A stretch of DNA of 64,000 nt from Puccinia triticina (Eukaryota > Basidiomycota > Pucciniomycetes > Pucciniales > Pucciniaceae), in NCBI RefSeq assembly GCF_026914185.1, contig NC_070561.1:434001-498000 (forward strand). Reading direction: 5' to 3'. Positions 11,640 through 21,779 of this stretch are shown in pieces (the stretch's first letter is position 1; each line of letters begins with the position of its first letter). The translations under genes and the position numbers were made by a program. The notes under the pieces are model-generated. The model was given only the letters and a program-made list of their open reading frames with translations. It ran no database searches and was not told the origin of the DNA.

Positions 11640-12714
11640 TATGAACCTGCCAAACACTGCCTTGGTGTTGTAGCTGTTCATTCTAGCATTTCTTGTTACA
11701 CTAATCTAATATTACATAGTAGTCCAATCTCAGCTACAATTATAGCCACAAAGTGTTTGACAAAAAGGGGAATTACTAGCTGCAGGTTCAACAGCTCTGT
11801 TCACATTCCTGAGAGATCTTGCTGTCCTACTTTTACCAATTTGTTGTCAAAATATACCTAAGTGAACTGTTGACTGGTACTGCCCAGGGCATTTATATAG
11901 CTACTACTGGGTCATAAAACAATTCCTGTCAATTAAAATTTTTAACAAGAAATCCAATGATCAAGAGTGTGCATATCCATTCAAATATATTCACCTAACA
12001 GCTATCATATAGAAGTTGAATCAATTGGCAAAAGACTGGTCATCCAATGGGTAGGATCCATTTACCACTTCCAGATGGATACCATTCAATGAACTCCCAC
12101 ATCTATTTACTTATGCCTTGGGTTGTTTAAAGTTGGCTTGCATCAATAAAGCACACACACCACACAAAAACAAATGTTAATTTTATGAGTTCAACTTTGA
12201 ACATATGAAAAATTTATGATTTTAACTTTGAACACCTTTAATTTCTCCAGTAATAAACACAAACCAGATTCCTATTTTTTCCTTCCCTCATTTATTTTTG
12301 ATTTAAAAACCCCAAAAGAACTGGGTATAAATGTTGAAGAGGAAACAGTATCAACTCTTAAACAATTTTTGAAAAATTGATCAGCACCTAATGGATGCAG
12401 CCAAAACACATGGACCACTTGTATTTTACTTCTGCATTGGAATGTTCCTCCAACTAAGATAGTATACAGTCCAATCCTCAGTCAGAATCTGATTACTATC
12501 TTAGTTGAATACAAATACATGTAGTTGTTGGTTAAGTTGGTTTGTTCATCAAATCTGAGCAACACCAGTGGGAAAATTAAACAAGAAAAGAATGCATAGG
12601 CAAGGTCCCCTGCTGGCTGCAACTTGGAAGGTTAGAATTTATGTGCCCAAGTTGTATGCTTGGTGTATGTACGTTTGAAACCAATCACCAGTGTGCATCC
12701 TGAAACTGAGACCA
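11640..12714. other. AT-rich intergenic DNA with a fragment of the GGTGTTCAAAG family
   Basis: Position 12176-12236 carries TTTATGATTTTAACTTTGAACACC, the reverse of the family terminus at 11439. No coding sequence is recognisable in the remainder. Confidence 0.5.
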
Positions 12715-12721
12715 CTTTGAA

Positions 12722-13192
12722 CAACAGTGGGCCTTTACTATACTTTACTATAACCAGGCCCTTCCAGTAGAGTATAGATGTTTTTATCATCTCTGGTACT
12801 TTACTGGTTGTAGTAAAGGATTTTTTTCCAATGGGCTGATATAGTAGAGAGCCCTATTAAACATGTTTAAACCCTAGTTATTTCAATAACCAGGGGTAAA
12901 AGCCAGTTTAAATGTACTTTTACCCCTGCTTATTGAAATAAAAACAGGCAAAACTAGGTACAAATGCATTTTTGTGGTTATAAAGAGCCTTTTGCAAGCT
13001 CCCATCAACAAAACAAGACAAATTACTTTAACTGATACCGTACCTCTATAAAAAAAATTAAAAAAATCAAATATGTGTTATAGTAAAGAAAAATTATGTA
13101 TTTATTGGAGTGCTATCTGTTATAGTATTGAGCCAAAAACATCTACTAAATCTTTACTTTACCAATAACTGTAAATTAAAGGCCCATTGTTG
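12722..13192. mobile_element. 471-bp miniature inverted-repeat element with 7-bp target duplication
   Basis: The left end is CAACAGTGGGCCTTTA and the right end, read in reverse, is CAACAATGGGCCTTTA, so the terminal inverted repeats match at 15 of 16 bases. It is flanked by a direct repeat CTTTGAA (12715-12721 and 13193-13199). The interior is AT-rich with CTTTACTATAC words and no ORF. Compare 43293-43714, which has CAACGGTGGG termini and also a 7-bp duplication. Confidence 0.85.
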
Positions 13193-13199
13193 CTTTGAA

Positions 13200-13739
13200 G
13201 CCCAAGTTCCCACACCTCCACAAGCTTCCACAGCAAGATAAGTCACTGAAAAGGACCTGTTCCCTGCTCTCTGACTAGCAGCCAAGCCTTTCATACCCTG
13301 CCAACCAGTCCAGACTGTGAGATTCAGAAGAACCAAGAGTTTTATTTCTGATTAGACTAAGGACCATAAATGGAGAAATGAGAATCAGGGACAAGTTGTT
13401 CCTCTTACCTAAGAGCAAGGGTAGATTCAAGTAAGGATTATTGGACAAAGAGTGAGTGTGCTGCTAAGGAAGCAGTGGTGGATAAGATGGGTGAAGAAAG
13501 TACTAATGGGGCAGAACACAAGCTAGAGTATAGAGAGATGACAAAGAATTAAAGCACACAAAGCAGTGCGGAGACAGTGAGAATTAAGGTTGATTGCTGC
13601 TTTCTGTGTCGAGAGCAGCACTGTTTTTCTCAAAGAACTGTTTCCAAACCTGACACAGACAACCAGAAATCGCTTCGCTTGGGCCCACAAATCAAACATA
13701 TCAAAGTAAGTAGTTTGATTAAGATCCTCGGATGCCCCT
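13200..13739. other. Flank of the 210-bp array with a decayed copy of its unit
   Basis: At about 13245-13320 the phrase CCTGTTCCCTGCTCTCTGAC...CCAAGC resembles the array unit of 13740-14460 (CCTGTTCCCTGCTTTCTGAC...CCAAG), but is diverged. Otherwise nothing. Confidence 0.5.
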
Positions 13740-14460
13740 TTGCAGCTCCATGGCTCCATCGCTGCAAAGGGGCCTGTTCCCTGCTTTCTGACAACCGGCC
13801 AAGTCTTATAGCCTCCCTCCAAGCCCGAGCAGCCAGCCGACAGGTTCAGACTGTTCTCCGACGCCCCGCCGAGTCTTGTAGACTGACTCCAAGCCTCAAC
13901 CACCCTGCCGACTGGTCGACGAGGTCAGTAGATCAAGTCAAGTTCTCTTATGCCCCTAATTTGCAGCTCCATCGATGCAAAGGGGCCTGTTCCCTGCTTT
14001 CTGACAACCGGCCAAGTCTTATAGCCTCCCTCCAAGCCCGAGCAGCCCGCCGACAGGTTCAGACTGTTCTCCGACGCCCCGCCGAGTCTTATAGACTGAC
14101 TCCAAGCCACAAGCACCCCGCCGACTGGTCGACGAGGTCAGTAGATCGAGTCAAGTTCTCTTATGCCCCTTTGCAGCTCCATCGATGCAAAGGGGCCTGT
14201 TCCCTGCTTTCTGACGACCAGCCAAGTGTTATAGCCTCCCTCCAAGCCCGAGCAGCCCGCCGACACGTTCAGACTGTTCAGACTGTTCTACGACGCCCCA
14301 CCGAGTCTTGTAGACTGCCTCCAAGCCACAAGCACCCGGCCGACTGGTCCACGAGGTCAGTAGATTCAAGAAAGTTCTCTTATGCCCCTTTGCAGCTCCA
14401 TCGCTGCAAAGGGGCCTGCTCCCTGCTTTCTGACGCTCCACCGAGTCTTGCAGACAACTA
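13740..14460 (+). repeat. 210-bp tandem repeat, about 3.5 units, open reading frame throughout
   Basis: Units start with GCAGCTCCATCG(A/C)TGCAAAGGGG at about 13744, 13963, 14173 and 14392. Spacing is close to 210-219 bases. Each unit holds an inverted pair CCCCTTTGCA...TGCAAAGGGG around the unit junction that can form a hairpin. Because 210 is divisible by three, the plus frame 13577-14461 stays open as a roughly 70-residue repeat (CKGACSLLSD...). GC content is much higher than the surroundings. No known protein family is evident, so I annotate the repeat and not a gene. Confidence 0.85.
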
Positions 14461-14503
14461 GTAAGCGTCCAGGGCCCAACAAACCTACCTATTCCCTCTA
14501 CAA

Positions 14504-16552
14504 TGCCGAACAAAAAAGCCAAGTAAGTTGTTCCCATATTACCTGCATAGGATTCAGACAGGCCCCCTCTCCACACCCTCAAGTTGTTGCACAGTAGAAT
14601 TGGGTTGTCATGCGGAATATGCTGCAACCAATCTATTCTAAAGCCAATGCTTTCTTGGACCCTGGTGGTTGTGCGGAATATGCTGCCACCATTCCAATTG
14701 GGAACAACTGGGTGATTCCAGCTGGATACTGACCTTTCTTGTCTTTATAATTACAGGTTGCAGCATCTGCCCACAAAGGCACCAGAAGGGGATGCTAAGG
14801 GGTCTTCGTACTCCAACACGTTTGCCATGGAAGAGAGGATGTTCAAGAGGTTGATGAAACTTCGAAAAGAAGCTGTAGTAAAGCATGTTTATTATGACCT
14901 GCTTGCAGTTTTTTTAATGCAGGAGTTTCCAGGGATTCACATCCAAGAGATCATTACCATGATCAAAGAGGCCTTTAATGAAACTTCACCACCCCAAGTT
15001 ATGCTGCATAAGCAATACCAGGATGCGGTTTTACAGGTTGAAAAAACGATTCTTAAATATAAAACCCATCCACCTTCAGACGATCCAATCCCCAAACCTT
15101 TCTGCCTCAGATTTCCAACTCACGCTGATGTTTTGAAGCATGCCATTTCTCTTGAGGGTCAATGTTGACTTCTTGATACCCAGAAAATGGTGATTCTGTT
15201 GGATGAAAGCAGAAGGTGTTGCGGAGTTGGGGTCCCACGACTGGAGGAGAATTTGCTAAGTGTTCATCCATCAGCAGAGGTTAGTCAAGCAAATATATAG
15301 TACTGCAAAGCCTTTTAAATGCATAATTTTGATATCTGGTGTACAGAAACTTGCAAAGGAAGGTCTTGAACATTTTGTGCAAACTAATAAGCTCAATACC
15401 AACTGCCACAAGAGAACCGAACAACCATACGTTCAGAAATCATGGCCCACAACACCTTACCCACTGAACGAGAGCAACAAAGGAACCAAACGGATTGCAA
15501 AGGGGCTTGAAGAAGACGCCAAAGCTGCTTCAGTATTGTTTCAAACTTACGGGTACGGGGAAGGTGCTGTGAGTTGAATTTTCACAACAGATAGAAGAAT
15601 ATTTGTTGATCACTTGATTTCACTTTTCAGAAAAACTACAAAGGTGTTTCGGATCTGAAAATCAAACATTACAATAAAAAAATAGTAGTATCTCAACTGC
15701 AAGGCATCGATCCGATTTGGAAAGAGAAAACCCCCCCTGCTCTTCCAAATCCGCTCTGAAAAGACCCCCGCCACGAAGTATTGGACTCTGGTATATTTCT
15801 GAAAAACAATATGGCTTACTACGCAATCTTGTCCCTTTGGATCAACAAGGGGTTCTTATCGCAGGCCAGTGAAGTTGCTGAAAAAGGAGTCAGGTATCTT
15901 CAAAAGTGGGGAAGTGAGCATCTCAAGGCCGATTTGTCTAGAGAGTTAAATCCAATTGTTGCCTGTGAGTGTTTCCTCCATTGCGAAACCAACCAAAAAA
16001 ACAATTGAAAAGCTCATGGTGTCAAAATGTTTCAGCCCAAACAATAAGCGTCAATTTGCAGGTCCAAACCCACTGCAATTTCAACAACTCGTTTTTATTT
16101 GATTCGGTTTTCTTCTTTGGGAATCACAAAGGTGGGGAATTTATCCTTCCCTCGTTGGGTGTAGCCTATTTTGGGGGCTCTGGCTACTCGTTTCATGGTC
16201 CTATGAAGATACTCTGGCATGGCGTTGGAAAGTTTGGGTTTGAAGAGCACGAGGAAAAACCAAGACAATTTTCAGTGGCTTTCTGGAGTCGAGCTTCGTC
16301 CTTTGCTGCAATAGCTAGGCATGAAGCCTATCGAACTGGAAATCATGTACAATGATGATAAATCATGTGGATGGTTGATCTGAACTGATTGCCAGTGTTT
16401 TTCAACTACAGAAACTTAGTGCATCATCTTACTGGCTCCCCATTTATCCGGTCTATGATGGCACAAAAGTTGAAAAGATCTGGTCAGATCAAAAGTATCT
16501 AGTTCGTCAGGAACACAAAGAAATGAAGCAGAAGAATAAGTTGCCCAATTAG
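14504..16552 (+). pseudogene. TET/JBP-like 2-oxoglutarate/Fe(II) dioxygenase, KDZ-associated type, two nonsense codons
   Basis: Probable DNA-base (5-methylpyrimidine) dioxygenase. Exons: 14504-14523, 14757-15279, 15347-15568, 15631-15964, 16036-16346, 16412-16552; 1,551 nt, 517 codons, all phases agree. The double-stranded beta-helix core lies in exon 5: FGNHKGGEFILPSLGVAY, then GYSFHGPMKILWHGV carrying the distal metal-binding His, then RQFSVAFW carrying the 2-oxoglutarate-binding Arg. The proximal HxD position appears as HCN (16071-16079), Asn replacing Asp. In-frame TGA codons at 15166-15168 (after LEGQC) and 15757-15759 (after PNPL) break the frame. No frameshift was found. Assignment rests on the motif order and on the KDZ gene 4 kb away, a known fungal association. 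A generic prolyl-hydroxylase-like fold is the alternative. Likely an inactive copy. Confidence 0.72.
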
Positions 16553-16729
16553 TTAATCAAATCTTAACCTTGTGCCATGTTTCCTATGTTCCATGTTTCA
16601 AATAAAATTGGTAGTTGTTCACTTTTTCACATGAATGCAGTCTTATCCAAGCAGTTGTTTGACTTTTTCAGGCTTTTTTGGGTTCATATTAGGCAAATTG
16701 ATTGAAAAACTCAGTCAGAAAACTGCGCA

Positions 16730-17320
16730 GACAAGCAGCAAAATGCGCCAGCCTTTTTTGAATAGTGTTAGCAAGCTGGTAGCGCCACTGCACTGGGCTG
16801 AATTTAGCACCAATTTTTGTTTAGAATAAGGGCTATGCTACAGCCAATAAAAGGGCTATGCTACAGCCACTAAGCTACGCTATGATGCTCTAAGGTGCTT
16901 TTAGTGAAGAAAAGGCCTTTAGCGCCTGCTACAGCTGCTACGCTGCGCCATGTTGCTCTAAGGTGCTTTTAGTGAAGAAAAGGCCTTTTTTTGACACAAA
17001 AAGCGCTGTAGCGCACTCACATTTTTGCCCTGCATGCTTAGTGTGAGCAAATTTGCGCTCATCTCCTGCATGCTTAGTGTTAGCAAATTTGCGCTCATCT
17101 GCGCTAACGCTACGCAAATTTGCACCCTGTGCGCATTTGCGTAGTATTAATGCGCGCAATTTTGTGAATGCTACACTAAAAATTAGCACAGCTTAGTGTT
17201 AGCTAATTTACGCGCATCTGGGCTAAAGCTACGCACACAGGGTGCAAATTTGCGTAGCATTAGCACAGATGCACAGGATTGCGCTAATGCTACACTAAAA
17301 AATGACGCATTTGTGCTGCG
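16730..17320 (+). repeat. TAGCGCTA-rich interspersed repeat, copy 2 (decayed)
   Basis: Collinear with 6170-6525 and in the same orientation, but longer through internal duplication: the phrase GCTCTAAGGTGCTTTTAGTGAAGAAAAGGCC occurs twice (about 16883 and 16953), and TGCATGCTTAGTGTKAGCAAATTTGCGCTCATCT is also doubled (about 17030 and 17065). GCGTTAG/GCGCTA words are mostly GTGTTAG here, consistent with CpG loss. Confidence 0.7.
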
Positions 17321-17329
17321 CCTGACCCA

Positions 17330-18026
17330 CTGTTGCCAGCACAGCAGGGGAACGCTATGCCAGCAGGCCAAACAGTGGTAGTTCACTGCTGAAAGTAGAG
17401 GTCCCTAATTCTAAAGCAGTCCAGCTAGTGGGGCAGCTACTTTCTGTGCAGCAAAGCAGATGCCAAAACCACTGTGCTGCACAAAGTGCAGCACAGTGGT
17501 TGCACCCTTGATATATTTGGATCAACTGATGATTGAACTTGGAGAGTTGAAAAACCAGTTTGGTCAAACTTTTCACCAAAGAGATGGGATCTTGTTTTCA
17601 TGAGACCACTAGGGGCAGGTAATAGAAGTCAAACTTTTCAGGGTAAATTGTTTAAGTTCTACTACAACAAAACAATGTTCAACAATTTGAGAAGTGTTTG
17701 AAAAATGGGATATTCATCGGGTGTTTGGAATAGTGACTGCATGAACAATTTGGAAGGCACCACTATCAATGTCACTTAACCACAATTCTCTAACATCGGT
17801 GATCATTGAATCTAAGCCAATTTTCAAATTATCACTAGTAAGGGTAGATTCTTCAGATTGAACTATTCTTAAATGCGGGAACCTGGCAAGAAGGATGGCC
17901 TCCGGATCTGGTTTCTTTGGAAATGTTGTGTTGGGAAGATTGACAACTGATCCTGTTATGTGAATTCAAATGTCAATTAGCCTCCAAAAATAAATAAAGG
18001 AATAATCAGGCAGGAATAGTGTTCTA
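17330..18026. other. Intergenic, 3' flank of the HMG-like gene
   Basis: Contains a short inverted word around the CAGCACAGTGGTT / AAAACCACTGTGCTG pair (17465-17500). No gene recognised. A minus coding-like stretch at 17760-17950 could be a degenerate exon. Confidence 0.4.
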
Positions 18027-19352
18027 TTACACACGGAGCAACATATTCAATTTTTCCCTTAACTTAGTTCGTATCGCATCGGATCGTTTGGCCTGCAATA
18101 GTCTTGGCCTTTTTTTTGGAGGTTGAAGTCCTTCGAGAATCTCTTGAATGGATCGACCTTGACTATAGGATTCAAATATGTCTTTTGAGGTCCACTTATC
18201 TTCTGCAAAACCAAGCCATACAGGATCATTGGAAAGTTCTTTACAGAAACTACCCCTACCAGGAAATCGGGTAGCTGCCATTAAGTAGTAAGTTAAATTA
18301 TAAAGATTTGATATCGTATAAAGCTGAACATTGGAAAAATAAGTTCAACTTGTGAATGGTTGGTAAAAAAAGATACGGAATTGGATTGCTTACCTCAGAA
18401 TTGATTTGAGTAATATGATTCATAGCTTGTTTCTCAACTGTTGATTGGGCATCAGGGGTGTGTTTTGTTTTGAGCAACAACTGGACCTTTTTGTGGTTGA
18501 CAAGTTTTTCGTACAGGGGCTGATAAATTGCTTCTTCTTCAGGGGAGATAAGTTCCTTGATAGTGTTGTCTTCTTCTTCATCATCTTCGTCTTCTCCTTC
18601 ATAGGGAATGGGTAGTTTGGAAAAGAATCTAAATACTCGTGAGTCAAAAACCTCCTTTTCTTCTAGAGATAATGATTTCCAAGCAATTCCAAGGTCTCCA
18701 TTTTGTTTATCCCATCCAAGAGTCGATCCTTTATGGGGGACTAAGTATTGACCACTGGTCAATTTAAAAAAGATAACTATTTTTGTAAAACTTACATACC
18801 AGGAATAGTTGCACTGGCCATACTGAATGCAACAAACCGGTTCCAGCAGCATTTTTTCCTAGGAGGGCGATCTTCCCCTCTGACAAATATTCAGGATTTC
18901 AGAACAAAAGGGTTTTGAGGAATTGTGAAAAGCAAACCATTGACTCACAACCAGGAATTGATTGTTTTGATAGAAACATTATCAACCAAAGCCAACATGA
19001 GCTTGATCTTGGTGTAGTTGTTCTTATGGAATCTAAGTGCTTCTTGAACTTCGTTTGAAATCCGATTGGATTGATTGGTTTGTTTGGCTAGACCATTTAG
19101 AAGTTGGTTTTCCGACCACAAAGGCAACTGCATCTTGTAATTGTCCAGCAATAAGGCTCCGAAGTTCAAACTTGGCTGAGGTGAGCTTTGGTGTCGATTT
19201 TGCTCATCATGAGTTGAATCTGATTGAGATCGACCACAACCTCTGGTATTGAGTCGTCCTCCTCCTCTACCACGAGTAGAACTGGCCCTCCCACCTCGGT
19301 TTTGTTGGGGTTGTTGGCCAGCTTGGCCTCTGTTTGATCGGGTTGAAACCAT
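18027..19352 (-). CDS. HMG-box-like protein with RGG/Gly-rich N-terminus
   Basis: Exons (minus): 19352-18949, 18879-18800, 18740-18394, 18323-18027; 1,128 nt, 375 aa, phases consistent and no internal stop. Residues 1-60 are Gly/Arg/Gln-rich with RGRGGGR-type runs, typical of nucleic-acid contact. Residues about 145-205, created by joining exons 2 and 3, read like an HMG box: a first helix around WNRFVAFSMA and a second around GDLGIAWKSLSLEEKEVF (the W-LS-EEK pattern). An acidic run EGEDEDDEEED follows, then a Lys/Arg-rich C-terminal end (PPKKRPRLLQAKR, a likely nuclear signal). It would bind or bend DNA in the nucleus. Convergent with the TET/JBP-like gene, and possibly part of the same mobile unit. 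The HMG call is by pattern and weaker than the gene model. Confidence 0.62.
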
Positions 19353-19799
19353 GATGACTGTTCAAAAAATGAGATTGAATTACAAAATCAGCTAAAGGGA
19401 GAAGTCATTTAAGCATAAATCAGCTACCTGAAGTATTATATCTCTTGGTTGGTGACTCTGATTCAGATGTTGTTTGGAGCTAGGTTGGTGACTCTGATTC
19501 GGATGCTGTTTGGAGCTAGTTCTTGGTAGATTTTCCCGAGTGGGCTTTCTCAGGCTCAGGTTGCGTGTCAGTATGCAACTTGAGGGGATGTCTCAGGCTA
19601 TCACCAACCTTTCACAACAGACCATATTTTGGACTGTGAATCATCACCAGGAAAATAAAATAGTCAGTTGATGACAAGTGACATTACACCAGCTCCAGCC
19701 AGCTACCCACCATCTATCCAATTACTATCCACTATCTACCCCAATCTCCCAACCATCTCCTCAACTTCCAAAATTTACCAAGGAGGTCCTGTTCAGTTT
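19353..19799. other. Upstream region of the HMG-like gene
   Basis: Holds a tandem duplication of about 45 bases: GGTTGGTGACTCTGATTC(A/G)GATG(C/T)TGTTTGGAGCTAG at about 19446 and 19482. No gene. Confidence 0.6.
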
Positions 19800-20095
19800 T
19801 TGATGAGCCCAACTGATCCTCAGTTCTGTCCAGCTGATACTCAGCTTTGGCACCCAGCTCATACTCAGCTTTTCTGCCCAGCTCATACTCAGCCTTTTCT
19901 CACAGCTCACTCTCAGAATTGGAATAAAGCCGTTTGACCATTCCTTGCCCAGGTGATGCTCAGCTTTGTACTAGTCCTGGCGCAGCTGATGCTCAGATTT
20001 GTACCAGTCCTTGCTCAGCCTTCTCCTAGTCCTGTCCCAGCTGATTCTCAGCTTTGGCCCAGTCCTGGGCTAGCTGGCCAGCTGATGCTCAGCTT
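19800..20095 (-). repeat. Degenerate CTGATACTCAGC repeats, left side of an inverted arrangement
   Basis: Words such as CAGCTGATACTCAGCTTTGGC and CAGCTGATTCTCAGC are reverse complements of the unit of the 28-bp array at 20314-20876. The orientation switch lies near 20095-20105 (GCTGATGCTCAGCTTGCTGAGTATCAGC), so the whole 19.8-20.9 kb region is an imperfect palindrome with a much longer right side. Confidence 0.75.
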
Positions 20096-20099
20096 GCTG

Positions 20100-20876
20100 A
20101 GTATCAGCTGAGCCAGGCCAGGTAAAAAGATGGGAATCAGCTTGGACAGGACCAGAGCTGAAAATCAGCTAGGCTAGGGCCAAAGCTGAGCATCAGCTGA
20201 GCCATGGACAAGGCTGAGCATCAGCTGTGCCAGGGCCAAAAATGATCATCAGGTGGCCAGTTCCAAATCTGAGCATCAGCTGGGCCAGGGGAAAAACTGA
20301 GCATCAGCTGAGCCAGGGTAAAAGCTGAGTATCAGCTGAGCCAGGGTAAAAGCTGAGTATCAGCTGAGCCAGGGTAAAAGCTGAGTATCAGCTGAGCCAG
20401 GGTAAAAGCTGAGTATCAGCTGAGCCAGGGTAAAAGCTGAGTATCAGCTGAGCCAGGGTAAAAGCTGAGTATCAGCTGAGCCAGGGTAAAAGCTGAGTAT
20501 CAGCTGAGCCAGGGTAAAAGCTGAGTATCAGCTGAGCCAGGGTAAAAGCTGAGTATCAGCTGAGCCAGGGTAAAAGCTGAGTATCAGCTGAGCCAGGGTA
20601 AAAGCTGAGTATCAGCTGAGCCAGGGTAAAAGCTGAGTATCAGCTGAGCCAGGGTAAAAGCTGAGTATCAGCTGAGCCAGGGTAAAAGCTGATTATCAGC
20701 TGAGCCAGGGTAAAAGCTGAGTATCAGCTGAGCCAGGGTAAAAGCTGAGTATCAGCTGAGCCAGGGTAAAAGCTGAGTATCAGCTGAGCCAGGGTAAAAG
20801 CTGAGTATCAGCTGAGCCAGGGTAAAAGCTGAGTATCAGCTGAGCCAGGGTAAAAGCTGAGTATCAGCTGGGCCAG
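20100..20876 (+). repeat. 28-bp minisatellite, about 20 near-identical units, with degenerate leading units
   Basis: The unit is AAAAGCTGAGTATCAGCT + GAGCCAGGGT (28 bases). From about 20314 to 20876 the units are nearly identical; one variant has GATTATC (about 20692). 20100-20313 holds older, diverged units (GCATCAGCTG with GGCCAGGG). Each unit contains GCTGA-GTA-TCAGC, a five-base stem with a three-base loop. No coding function is proposed. Confidence 0.95.
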
Positions 20877-20899
20877 GGCCAAAGCTGAGCATCATCTGG

Positions 20900-21779
20900 T
20901 TTTTTCACATTGAGTGCTTTGATCCTGACACCTATCATGTGAGCCCCAGATGTGCTGGTGGAGAGGAGCAGCATTGGAGCAGTGTTGGAGCTGAAAACAA
21001 AGCTGTGTCATGTCACTTGCCATCAAGTGACTACTTTTTTTTCCTGGTGCATGTGGGCAAGTTTTTTTTTGGACTCATACTTGATAAATTATGACTCATC
21101 CAACCCAAACTTTTCCTCATTCTCCACTAACATTACCATTTATAATGCTGTGTCCAAAAATTGCTGAACAATTTGATACAATATTGCAGGTTGTCATATG
21201 GTAATTACGTCCCAAGTAGTTTTTTTATGCTGTGGGTGAATTTTACAAAGTGAATTTTACCAGGTACAATGACCATTATTGTGAAATTTACACAACAGCT
21301 AGTAATTTCAAACCTGGTTGCCATTTTTATTGATTTTTACAAGGTATATTTTGCATGGTGTACTGCTTCCTCCAAATTGGCCTTGTAAAATTCAGGTTTT
21401 GTCTGCAAATATGCAATTTTGCAAGGTGCATTTTTTACAAGGTGGCACTTTGTAAAAAAAACACCAAGTAAAATTCCACATGGAAGACTTCAGGTATATT
21501 TTTACAAGGTTGTTTTCATATTGAAAGGTGGGAATCTAGAACAGAAATTTTAAAATTACACATACCCCCCAGAATTCTTTACTGCCTTGTACCTTGTAAA
21601 TAACACTTTGTAAAATTCAATATCCACTTTTTTTATGAAGTTATTTCAACCCAAAAATTTTACATTGTGTGTTGAGTGTATCAAAAACAGGCTATTTCCA
21701 GGGCTAATTGAATTCGCTCTGTTCACCGCTGTGTGAGCTGCAAATGTGTGACAGGTGCTGCTAGGTCAGCTGAGAATTT
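20900..21779. other. AT-rich region with scattered ACAAGGT/ACCTTGT words
   Basis: Between 21230 and 21640 the words TTTTACAAGGT, TTTGTAAAA, ACCTTGTAAAT and CTTTGTAAAAT recur in both orientations at least eight times. It looks like a decayed array or a fold-back element. No gene. Confidence 0.5.

Noticed and set aside
20314..20876. CRISPR-like array
   Set aside because: Units are contiguous with no unique spacers; eukaryotic minisatellite.
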